Assembly: GCA_030538235.1 (NCBI GenBank) | Contig: JAUNUJ010000002.1 | Span: 124,001 to 188,000 of the forward strand | Source of the DNA: Alcaligenaceae bacterium | GTDB taxonomy: Bacteria; Pseudomonadota; Gammaproteobacteria; Burkholderiales; Burkholderiaceae_B | Reading direction: 5' to 3' | Length of the DNA stretch: 64,000 bases | In this document: piece by piece, positions 1 through 7,523 of the stretch | Position numbering within the stretch: position 1 is the first letter of the stretch | Layout of the letters: every line of letters begins with the position of its first letter | Made by a program: the position numbers and the translations under genes | Notes under the pieces: model-generated | The model's database searches: none | What the model was told of the DNA's origin: nothing | Seen by the model: the letters and a program-made list of their open reading frames with translations, nothing else

Positions 1-192
1 AGCGCTCTAAAAGACGGCACTCCGGCTTTTTATGCCACGGATGTCTTTGAAACAGAGCCATTGCCAAGCGATCACCCCTATTATTCGCTTGACAATGTGT
101 TGATGTCCGCCCACTTTGGTTTTGTTGCTGCTGAGGTGTACCAATTGTTTGCGGAAAATATTAGCAACGAGTTGCGAGCCTATCTCAGCTAA
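1..192 (+). CDS. D-isomer 2-hydroxyacid dehydrogenase, C-terminal end (5' truncated by window)
   Basis: Frame 1 is open from the first base to the TAA at 190-192 and gives about 63 residues. The stretch DVFETEPLP followed by HPYYSLDNVLMSAHFG matches the end of the NAD-binding domain of the D-2-hydroxyacid dehydrogenase family (phosphoglycerate, glyoxylate or hydroxypyruvate reductases), where an acidic EP loop and a catalytic His just before a Gly close the active site. The rest of the enzyme lies outside the window, so substrate cannot be judged. Its stop overlaps the stop of the convergent aminotransferase gene by 8 bases, with no room for a separate terminator. Confidence 0.8.
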   Translation, partial: SALKDGTPAFYATDVFETEPLPSDHPYYSLDNVLMSAHFGFVAAEVYQLFAENISNELRAYLS

Positions 193-1498
193 ACTTCGTC
201 TCAGTTAACACCGCATCATAAATGGCCAGAGCCTCTTTGATTTGCTCTTCGTTAACCACTAGAGGGGGGCCGACATGGATGCGGTTATCGGCCATAAATG
301 GCAATAGCCCTTTGGCAAGCAAAGCACCTTTGACCTGATTCATCTCTGCTGCCGAAGGCATTGCTTTGCTCTGACGGTTAGTCACTAATTCAATAGCCCA
401 GAATAAACCGCGACCACGCACATCCCCAACGATCTCATGCTTGTCTAACAAAGCCTTTAAGCCGGGACCCAAGATCTCGCGACCTAAACGATCGGCATTT
501 TCAACCAGCTTTTCGTCCTTCATGATGGCAATATTTTCAACAATTGACGCCATCGCCAAAGGGTGACCGGAATAGGTCAAACCGCCGGGGAACATCTTAT
601 CATCAAAGTAGTCGCTGATCGCCTCTGAAACAATCACCGCACCTGCAGGCACATAGCCTGAGTTGACGCCTTTGGCAATGGTAATTAAATCTGGGGTAAT
701 ATCGGCATGTTGATGTGCAAACCACTTACCGGTACGACCAAAGCCCGCCATCACCTCATCCAGAATCATCATGATTCCGAATTCATCACATAGTGCCCGC
801 ACCCCCTCAAAATACCCCTGAGGTGGCACAATAACGCCGGCACTACCCGGTAAACTTTCGAGAATAATCGCTGCGATATTAGTCGGGTCCTCAGACTCAA
901 TCACCCGACGCAAATGCTGTAGCGCACGCTCACACTCTTGCTCCTCGCTAGTTGACCAGAAATCACTGCGATATTGGTGTGGTCCGAAAAAATGCACAAA
1001 ACTATGAGCATATTCGTTTTTAAAACGACGTCGCTCACCGGTGGCCTGAATAGCACCACTGGTATTGCCATGATAGGAGCGATACTGAGAAAGAACCTTA
1101 TCCCGACCGGTAAAGACACGAGCCATACGGAAAGCATTTTCAACCGCATCCGCCCCCGCATTGGTAAAGAAAACCTTTTTGAATCCTTGTGGAGCAACAC
1201 TCAGAATTGCTTCTGCGGCACGAGCACGGGTAATATTGGCATGCGCCGGTGCCACGGTAGCAAGCTCGGCCGCCTGCTCTTGAATTGCCTTAATCAGACG
1301 CGGGTGCTGATGGCCCACATTGGTATTGATTAGTTGGCTGCTGAAGTCCAAATACTCATTGCCCTCAAAGTCCCAGACCTTGACGCCTAAGCCGGATTTA
1401 ATTACCAATGGATTAAGTGTGCCCTGCACAGACCAAGAGTGTAGTACCTGGCTAATATCGGCTTTTTTAACATCGTCATTGCTCAAATTCTGAGTCAT
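185..1498 (-). CDS. class III (omega-type) PLP-dependent aminotransferase
   Basis: The product is 437 residues, the usual length for class III aminotransferases, which move an amino group between an omega-amino compound or amino acid and a 2-oxoacid. The cofactor site is visible: Asp247 in ILDEVMAGFGRTG, and the PLP Lys276 in ITIAKGVNSGY; residues 113-117 (NAGADA) bind the PLP phosphate. I chose the ATG at 1496-1498 because an AGGGAG ribosome site lies 6 bases upstream. An earlier in-frame start at 1585 would place 29 poorly conserved residues inside an intrinsic terminator. It is read towards a 2-hydroxyacid dehydrogenase gene and shares 8 bases with its end. The actual amine donor is not determinable here; taurine, beta-alanine or polyamine substrates are all possible for this family. 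Confidence 0.85.
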   Translation of the reverse strand: MTQNLSNDDVKKADISQVLHSWSVQGTLNPLVIKSGLGVKVWDFEGNEYLDFSSQLINTNVGHQHPRLIKAIQEQAAELATVAPAHANITRARAAEAILSVAPQGFKKVFFTNAGADAVENAFRMARVFTGRDKVLSQYRSYHGNTSGAIQATGERRRFKNEYAHSFVHFFGPHQYRSDFWSTSEEQECERALQHLRRVIESEDPTNIAAIILESLPGSAGVIVPPQGYFEGVRALCDEFGIMMILDEVMAGFGRTGKWFAHQHADITPDLITIAKGVNSGYVPAGAVIVSEAISDYFDDKMFPGGLTYSGHPLAMASIVENIAIMKDEKLVENADRLGREILGPGLKALLDKHEIVGDVRGRGLFWAIELVTNRQSKAMPSAAEMNQVKGALLAKGLLPFMADNRIHVGPPLVVNEEQIKEALAIYDAVLTETKFS

Positions 1499-1583
1499 TA
1501 GATACTCCCTTTTTATTACATTATCTTGAACGGTATGCCGCTTGGCAATCCGTTTATAGTAGCCTGTTCTTAGACAAAGCGCC

Positions 1584-1626
1584 AATAAAAAACGACGCTC
1601 CGATATATCTAATCGAAGCGTCGTTT
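1584..1626 (-). terminator. intrinsic terminator of the tsdBA-like operon
   Basis: A 10 bp perfect stem (1590-1599 with 1617-1626), extended by four more pairs (1601-1604 with 1612-1615) after one mismatch. On the minus strand it is followed directly by a run of six T. It lies 36 bases beyond the tsdA-like stop and upstream of the aminotransferase start, so it separates the two units. Confidence 0.85.
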
Positions 1627-1661
1627 AAACTTAATTTAATAAGTGCTACAGAGATTTTTAA

Positions 1662-2729
1662 TTACTCTGCTTTTGTTTCTTCCGGTTTCTTACCAAAATA
1701 ACGCGGTACTAACACGTCAGGCCTCAAGAAATCCTTGTAACCGACGTTGTCATGATCACCCATAACTTTACCGTCAATTTCCTGACCATAGTAAGTGAAC
1801 TTATGGAATGTCTCACCATAAAGCTCCAAGGTCTCAGCGACATCACCTGTATAACGTGCATCCTGAGGACGCTCTTGGCTGTTGACAAAGGCAGCGATAT
1901 CCCACGCTTCTTCGTCAGACACTAAGGGCGCTGCACCTAAAGGCATATTGTATTTAATAAAACCGGCTAAGGTGAAGATACGAGAAATACCGGCACCCCA
2001 GTTATAAGAGCCATCACCCCAGACCGGCGGGAACACCACCTGGTTATCAGTGAATTGACCCTGACCATCTTCGCCGTGACAGATAGCACAGTTTTGTGCA
2101 TAGAGCTCCTTACCGCGAATGCGGTCTGGCTCTCTACCTTCAGGCAGTGCAGCCGGTCTAGGATAGCCGCGACCATAAATCGGTGCATCAGGATACATAC
2201 CGACACCCTTGGCTAGCCACTGGTGATACGCAGTTAAAGCAACCATCTCATCACTACCGTAAGCAGGCGGCTTACCGTTCATCGAGAAGCTGAAACAACC
2301 GGCCAGACGCTCTTCAAAGTTGTTCACGTGATTATTTTTACCGCGGAAATCCGGTAAGGTCACAAGCGCAGGCCATACCGGGCCGGCAAATGGTCGAGAA
2401 CCGTCACCCAAGTGACAACTGGAGCAATTCATGTCATTAAAGACGTACTTGCCACGAAGCTGCTGCGTATTGGTAAAGAGATCGTGACCATACTCAATCG
2501 CCTCTTTGAGCTTCGGGTGCATCTTAGCGTCTTTTAGATCATCCATGGTCGGAGGAATATGAACTAATTCCTCGTCTTTTGGCTCAGGGAATCCGGGTAA
2601 CAGTTCCTTTAACATCTGACGATCTTCATCGCTCAGATCGGCACCCATCTTGGTGAATTGAGCACTAGCCGGACCGGCAATCGCCAATCCCAAACCTAAA
2701 CTTAATGCTAATAATAATTTTTTCATCAT
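1662..2729 (-). CDS. tsdA: diheme c-type cytochrome, TsdA-like (thiosulfate dehydrogenase family)
   Basis: This exported protein of 355 residues has a signal peptide ending at ASA (residues 21-23) and two heme attachment motifs, CSSCH at 102-106 and CAICH at 214-218. Cys145 in RLAGCFSFSMNGKP sits where the TsdA family has the unusual Cys ligand of the active-site heme, and Met262 in KYNMPLG is a plausible ligand of the second heme. Known TsdA enzymes join two thiosulfates to tetrathionate, or run in reverse, in the periplasm. The gene is 6 bases behind a second diheme cytochrome gene of TsdB type, the order seen in tsdBA pairs. Two ATGs are adjacent; the AGGAGG at 2731-2736 is better spaced for the second (2726). 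Family is fairly secure; thiosulfate as substrate is an inference, since related diheme proteins have other roles. Confidence 0.65.
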   Translation of the reverse strand: MMKKLLLALSLGLGLAIAGPASAQFTKMGADLSDEDRQMLKELLPGFPEPKDEELVHIPPTMDDLKDAKMHPKLKEAIEYGHDLFTNTQQLRGKYVFNDMNCSSCHLGDGSRPFAGPVWPALVTLPDFRGKNNHVNNFEERLAGCFSFSMNGKPPAYGSDEMVALTAYHQWLAKGVGMYPDAPIYGRGYPRPAALPEGREPDRIRGKELYAQNCAICHGEDGQGQFTDNQVVFPPVWGDGSYNWGAGISRIFTLAGFIKYNMPLGAAPLVSDEEAWDIAAFVNSQERPQDARYTGDVAETLELYGETFHKFTYYGQEIDGKVMGDHDNVGYKDFLRPDVLVPRYFGKKPEETKAE

Positions 2730-2735
2730 GGCCTC

Positions 2736-3410
2736 CTATTCCTTAGCTTCTCTTGTAGCTGGTTGAGAAGCCAAATAGGCTGCTACCGCTTCTACGTCAT
2801 CATCTGTTAAGCGCTTGGCAATACGCCCCATCAAGTCCAGAGGATCATTAGTGCGAGTATCTTCTTTCCAATCTTTGATTGCTTTCTTAACATACTCAGG
2901 ATTTTGGCCATTGATGTTAGGGAAAGAATCACCGATACCATAGGCATCGATACCATGACAGGTCGTACAGGCCGGAACATAACGGCTCCAGTCACCCTGA
3001 TGAACCAACTGCTCACCACGCGCTAATACTTCCTCGTTCGCAGTCACTTCGTAATCCTCAGCTTTAATTGCCGGCAAAGAAGCATAGTAATGACTTACGT
3101 CACTCATCTGCTCCGCAGTCAATAAGTCAGCAAAAGGCTTCATGCTGGCATTAACGCGAGTACCATCTTTGAATGATTCGATTTGATGAACCATATAATC
3201 AGGATCTAAGCCAGTTAGGCGAGGCCTATACTCAAATCCGGCGATACTTGAGCCCGCACCGGACTCCATATGACATGCAACACAAAGCGCAGATACTTCC
3301 TTACCGCGATCTAACACGGCTTGATCGACTTCAGCACTAGCAACGGAACTAACCGCTAGCACTCCAGTCATAAGTAACGCCTTGGTCATCTCCCTTGACC
3401 TAAACATCAT
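2736..3410 (-). CDS. tsdB: diheme cytochrome c (c4-like), TsdB-like electron partner
   Basis: The 224-residue product has a signal peptide (cleavage near SVASA, residue 26) and two cytochrome c domains with CVACH at 43-47 and CTTCH at 148-152. Met90 in NASMKPFA and Met194 in DLMGRIA are likely distal ligands. Two-domain periplasmic cytochromes of this type carry electrons from a dehydrogenase to terminal oxidases. It is the first gene of a two-gene operon with the TsdA-like protein, and its TAG stop overlaps the ribosome site of that gene, so translation is probably coupled. A GAGGAG site 8 bases before the first ATG supports the start. TsdB is named by context; on sequence alone a cytochrome c4 is equally possible. 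Confidence 0.65.
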   Translation of the reverse strand: MMFRSREMTKALLMTGVLAVSSVASAEVDQAVLDRGKEVSALCVACHMESGAGSSIAGFEYRPRLTGLDPDYMVHQIESFKDGTRVNASMKPFADLLTAEQMSDVSHYYASLPAIKAEDYEVTANEEVLARGEQLVHQGDWSRYVPACTTCHGIDAYGIGDSFPNINGQNPEYVKKAIKDWKEDTRTNDPLDLMGRIAKRLTDDDVEAVAAYLASQPATREAKE

Positions 3411-3703
3411 GTCAATTTCTCCTCAAGAATAAATTGAATACTTATGATTTAAAGCAAAAATCGTTAAATAATTAACAAAGGGGTGATTGTACCCTTTTGT
3501 TTTAGGTTTATAAATCCCAAACTTAAAATTTCAGTAATTATATAAGTCTCCTAGATTACCGTATTAGCGGTTCTGCCTAAAATGGTATAAACCCTTGCTT
3601 TCTATTACTGTGCCTAAAAATTGCTAAAATAATTGATTAATCACAATAGAACCCTTATAAAATAGATTGAGTTTCAGCAATCAATCACATCCAAGGGGGC
3701 AAT

Positions 3704-4717
3704 ATGTCAAACGGTAATTTACCAAAGGTCGCCATAGGGTCTTTAGGGGGCACTATCAGCATGACACCGGAAAGCGGCTCCAAAGGGATTGTGCCAACAC
3801 TCTCCGCGGTTGATTTAATTTCATCTATTCCCGGGGTCAATCAACTGGCCCGGGTTCATGCTGAGGCGCTTAATCAAGTCGCTAGCATTCATCTCAAATT
3901 CGAAGATCTCTTAACTGCCCTGAACTGGGCCGAACAGCAAGTGCTCGATGGTGCCGATGGGGTGATTCTTACTCAAGGTACCGATACCTTAGAAGAAAGT
4001 GCCTTTTTACTGGATTTACTGTGGTCTCACCAACAGCCCTTGATTTTAATGGGCGCCATGCGCGGAGCTGCCGCTGTAGCAGCCGACGGCCCGGCAAACC
4101 TACTCAACTCCATTCAAGTCGCAGTTAGTGCCAATAGCCGTGAGCGCGGTGTTTTAGTGGTGATGAATGAGCAAATTCACTATGCCCGTTGGGTACAAAA
4201 ACGCCACAGCTTAAGTCTCGCCGCCTTTGTTTCTGATGTAGGCGCTGCCGGCACCCTGGTCGAGGGGCGGGCGCTGTACTTTGCAGCACCACCCAAACGC
4301 CTGACATTTGACAAACCTGCCCGCTGCTCAAAAACCGTTTTATTGTGGATTAATCACTTGGACGAACACAGTGATTTGTTAAGTAAACACGATAGCCTGG
4401 ATCCTCTGGGTGAGAGCTTTGATGGCATGGTCTTTGGAGGCGTGGGCGCAGGTCATGTCAGTGCCGTGGTGGCTCAATGGATCGCCAAATGGGCTAAGCT
4501 AAAACCCGTACTAATTAGTACCGGTACCGGTGCCGGCTCCACCGCTTTCAGCACCTACGGCTATCCAGGCGGTGAAGTCGATTTACAAAAACACGGTGCT
4601 CTGATGGCGGGTTTCTTAAGTCCCAAAAAAGCGCGTCTATTGCTCTGGGTCGTTCTGGAGAATCAGCTGGAAGCTAAAATGGCAATTCAGGACTACTTAG
4701 ATAGCATGAGCTACTAA
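3704..4717 (+). CDS. asparaginase/glutaminase family protein
   Basis: This 337-residue protein is of the length of bacterial type I/II asparaginases, which hydrolyse L-asparagine to aspartate and ammonia. The first catalytic Thr lies in LGGTIS (Thr17), the second signature in LTQGTDTLEE (Thr93, Asp94), and the proton-relay Lys in WVQKRHS near residue 166. The substrate-shaping segment MGAMR with ADGPANL is also present. There is no signal peptide, so it is probably cytoplasmic. The start follows an AAGGGGG site. It stands alone: divergent from the tsdB-like gene across a 293-base AT-rich gap and convergent with the DUF924 gene. The N-terminal GSLGGTI variant and a shortened catalytic loop leave the amide preference open. 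Confidence 0.85.
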   Translation: MSNGNLPKVAIGSLGGTISMTPESGSKGIVPTLSAVDLISSIPGVNQLARVHAEALNQVASIHLKFEDLLTALNWAEQQVLDGADGVILTQGTDTLEESAFLLDLLWSHQQPLILMGAMRGAAAVAADGPANLLNSIQVAVSANSRERGVLVVMNEQIHYARWVQKRHSLSLAAFVSDVGAAGTLVEGRALYFAAPPKRLTFDKPARCSKTVLLWINHLDEHSDLLSKHDSLDPLGESFDGMVFGGVGAGHVSAVVAQWIAKWAKLKPVLISTGTGAGSTAFSTYGYPGGEVDLQKHGALMAGFLSPKKARLLLWVVLENQLEAKMAIQDYLDSMSY

Positions 4718-4725
4718 TTAAAAAG

Positions 4726-5280
4726 CTAAAACGAGGAGTTAGGCTCTTTTAAAAAGGCCAGCTCCTCTGCCGTGGACTCGCGCCCTAACACCTCGTTGCG
4801 ATGCGGATAGCGACCAAAGCGCTCAACAATATCCCGATGAATTAATTCAAACCTCAATGATTCCTCATCACCCAAATCCGTAAACAATCGAACACCCTCT
4901 TGATGAATCATCGCGGATTCCGAATGCATATAAGGCATAATGCCCCACTTTTGATAGGCCTTAGGCAGGGCGTCGTAATCTTGTGGGTTAGCCACTAGAG
5001 TCTGGGCTAAAGCCAGAGCCATTGGGTCTTGCTGAAAGGCTTGAGGCGTACCTCGATAGATATTACGGGAGAATTGATCAAGCACGATAATTTCCGCTAC
5101 GCGTCCCAAGGCCGTCTCACGCCAAGTATAGAGTTCGCCTCGAACAGCCTGTTTAAGGGTATCAGCAAAACGTTCTGTTAATTTCTGATCAAAGGCATCT
5201 GAGACTTCAAACCAACAAGGAATACTTTTCTCATCAAGCCAAAAATCCAGCACGGCTTGTGCTTCCGGATGTATAGACAT
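4726..5280 (-). CDS. DUF924 family protein
   Basis: The product (184 residues from the ATG at 5278-5280) matches the DUF924 family: the opening AVLDFWLDE, the W-F pair near residue 23, LGRVAEIIVLDQFSRNIYRGTPQAF at the core, and the end FGRYPHRNEVLGRESTAEEL. The family is alpha-helical and TPR-like; no biochemical role is established. An upstream TTG at 5304 is in frame, but an AGAGGA site 7-8 bases before the ATG decides for the shorter form. It converges with the asparaginase gene, 8 bases apart, and is followed upstream by a 176-base gap to ssb. Confidence 0.85.
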   Translation of the reverse strand: MSIHPEAQAVLDFWLDEKSIPCWFEVSDAFDQKLTERFADTLKQAVRGELYTWRETALGRVAEIIVLDQFSRNIYRGTPQAFQQDPMALALAQTLVANPQDYDALPKAYQKWGIMPYMHSESAMIHQEGVRLFTDLGDEESLRFELIHRDIVERFGRYPHRNEVLGRESTAEELAFLKEPNSSF

Positions 5281-5456
5281 AGGGTTCCTCTCTAGGGATA
5301 TCAAGAAAATCTTATCTTAATCAATGACCATGAACCTGTCGAGCGTCATGGTAATGGAAAAACAAAAAGCAGCTTTAGACAAACTCAGCCCATGATTAAA
5401 GGCGTCTCGGCTTTGATCTAGAACTGCTTTTGCTGGCAGAATGCGACAAATGTTGA

Positions 5457-6020
5457 TTAAAACGGTAAATCGTCGTCTAAATCATCAAAAGACTCGCGAG
5501 CTTTTGGTGCTACCTGCTGACGAGGCGGTTCAGTTGGTGGTCTCTGAGGAGCGCTTGTTTTACTACCGGTGCCAGGCATCGGGCGGCTGTTGTCCTCAAA
5601 ACCGCCACCACTGCTAGTTCCGCGGGAGCGGGAGCGGGAGCCGAAGTCAGGCGGACCATCACCCCCAGAACCAGAGGGGTTCGAATTGATATCACGTCCA
5701 CCCAACATCTGCATACGCTCACCGACAATATCCGTTGAGTAACGCTCGATATTATCGCGATCAGTGTATTTACGGGTTTGTAGGCGACCCTCAACATAAA
5801 TCTGACTACCCTTGCGCAGGTATTGCTCACATATCTCGGCCTGACGCCCGAAAAACACCACGCGATGCCATTCGGTACTTTCGTTTTTATTGCCTTCACG
5901 ATCATAAGACACGTGATTGGTCGCAAGACTCAGGTTACAGACCTGAAGACCGGCAGGTGTAGCACGTGACTCAGGATCTGCGCCTAAATGCCCGACAAGA
6001 ATTACTTTATTAACTGACAT
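5457..6020 (-). CDS. ssb: single-stranded DNA-binding protein
   Basis: The 187-residue product starts with the OB fold of bacterial SSB (MSVNKVILVGHLGADPE, then TEWHRVVFFGR and IYVEGRLQTRKY, residues 1-110). A long flexible Gly/Ser/Pro/Gln linker and the acidic tip DDDLPF follow; the tip recruits replication and repair proteins. It works as a tetramer coating single-stranded DNA in replication, recombination and repair. The order ssb - MFS transporter - uvrA, with uvrA divergent, is common in Proteobacteria. A GAGAG ribosome site lies just before the ATG. Confidence 0.97.
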   Translation of the reverse strand: MSVNKVILVGHLGADPESRATPAGLQVCNLSLATNHVSYDREGNKNESTEWHRVVFFGRQAEICEQYLRKGSQIYVEGRLQTRKYTDRDNIERYSTDIVGERMQMLGGRDINSNPSGSGGDGPPDFGSRSRSRGTSSGGGFEDNSRPMPGTGSKTSAPQRPPTEPPRQQVAPKARESFDDLDDDLPF

Positions 6021-6136
6021 GCTCTCAAATCCTTAAAAATATTTTTTAACTAACTGATTTTAATACGGTGCACAAAATTTGCTTAGCAAGCTTGTCCTGC
6101 CGTCACCCTCAGCATTTCTTAATTTTTTGCCTCAGA

Positions 6137-7330
6137 CTATTGTACAAAATTGATTTGCACACGACGAGTGGCTAAATAAGAAATAGCACATAAAACGATA
6201 GCCATCACAAAGACACTCGGATTACCTAGCTTGGCGGCCACTAAGCCCCCTAAAAACCCACCGCTCGCCACACCCAAGGCCTGGGTCATATTAAAGACCC
6301 CTAAGGCCAAGCCCTTATGCTCGGGGGGACAAGTACGGGATACCGCGGACGGCAACAACGCCTCAAGGATATTAAAGGGGATAAAGTATAGCAACAAAGC
6401 AAGGACTAGCATCACAAAACTATACATACCGGAAATCATGATACCCAAAGAAACAATAATCCCTAACAAGGTCAAGCCGATCGCTTCCTTGTGCATGCGC
6501 TTTTTCTCGACCGTCATCACCGCCGGAATCATAAAAATCAAAGCCACCACAATCACCGGCAAATACACTTGCCACAACTGACCGATACTCATATCGCCCA
6601 GACGAATCAGCACCGGCGGAATCACCACAAAGATAGCCATTAAAACAAAGTGTAAACTAAACACGGAGAGATTGAGCAACCATAAGCTTTTAGAACCCAA
6701 AACTTCAACCATGGTAAATGACCGATTAATGGCCTGATGATCTTGAGGCACCACCGGCACCACCCAGACAGCAAGTAGCAAGCACAGAAAACCCAAAATA
6801 CTGATCGTCCAGAACAATCCGGACAGCTCAAACCATTCGACCACTAACGGCGCCATCACCATAGAAATGGCAAAGCTTAAGCCGATAGATGCCCCTACCA
6901 TGGCCATCGCGCGAGAGCGCACTTCCGGACGCGTAGAGTCGGCAACCCAAGCCGTAATAGCCGCTGAAACGGCCCCAAAACCCTGAATACCACGACCAAT
7001 CGCCACCCAAGTCACGCTAGGCGCAAGGGCACAAACAATACCGCCAATCACAAACAGCAGCATCCCAAAAATAACCACTGAACGGCGACCAAAACGATCC
7101 GATAGCAGTCCCATGGGAATTTGCATCACGGATTGAGTCAAACCATAAGCACCAATAGCAATGCCGATCATTAAAGGATTATCACCCTGTACTAAGGTTT
7201 TGGCTGCATCGGCAAACACCGGTGTCAGCAAGAACAATCCCAGCATGCGGACGGCAAAAAGCAAAGCTAAACTGGCGCTAGTCTTGCGCTCCAAGGGGGT
7301 GAGTTTAAGTTTTGTTGTTTGAGTACTCAT
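6137..7330 (-). CDS. MFS transporter, 12 membrane segments
   Basis: The 397-residue protein is hydrophobic throughout with about twelve membrane helices. The MFS signature between helices 2 and 3, GLLSDRFGRRSVV, is clear, as is the G-rich helix motif GRGIQGFGAVSAA around residue 115 typical of proton-driven drug and sugar efflux families. It resembles the YajR-like exporters that often sit between ssb and uvrA. The substrate is unknown. The gene follows a divergent promoter region shared with uvrA and reads towards ssb, 116 bases away. Confidence 0.88.
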   Translation of the reverse strand: MSTQTTKLKLTPLERKTSASLALLFAVRMLGLFLLTPVFADAAKTLVQGDNPLMIGIAIGAYGLTQSVMQIPMGLLSDRFGRRSVVIFGMLLFVIGGIVCALAPSVTWVAIGRGIQGFGAVSAAITAWVADSTRPEVRSRAMAMVGASIGLSFAISMVMAPLVVEWFELSGLFWTISILGFLCLLLAVWVVPVVPQDHQAINRSFTMVEVLGSKSLWLLNLSVFSLHFVLMAIFVVIPPVLIRLGDMSIGQLWQVYLPVIVVALIFMIPAVMTVEKKRMHKEAIGLTLLGIIVSLGIMISGMYSFVMLVLALLLYFIPFNILEALLPSAVSRTCPPEHKGLALGVFNMTQALGVASGGFLGGLVAAKLGNPSVFVMAIVLCAISYLATRRVQINFVQ

Positions 7331-7523
7331 TAAGGCTCTTTAAAAATAGCTAAGCCCTAGCGGCTGAGCATAAAGAAAAGTGGTGAGGATAAAAAATCAA
7401 TGAATCATTATATCACCGAGGCTATATTATTTATCGCTGACATTTTACAAGTACGGCTCTTAGTACTCATGCCTTGTCAGTCTGGGTTATAGTTAAAGGT
7501 TTAATCCATTCGCTATAAAGCAC

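Noticed and set aside
5365-5431. inverted repeat downstream of ssb as a terminator
   Set aside because: 8 bp arms are about 50 bases apart and the loop does not fold well; evidence is too weak.
7331-7523. SOS (LexA) box between the MFS gene and uvrA
   Set aside because: No CTGT-N8-ACAG element was found in the divergent region, although uvrA is LexA-controlled in many bacteria.
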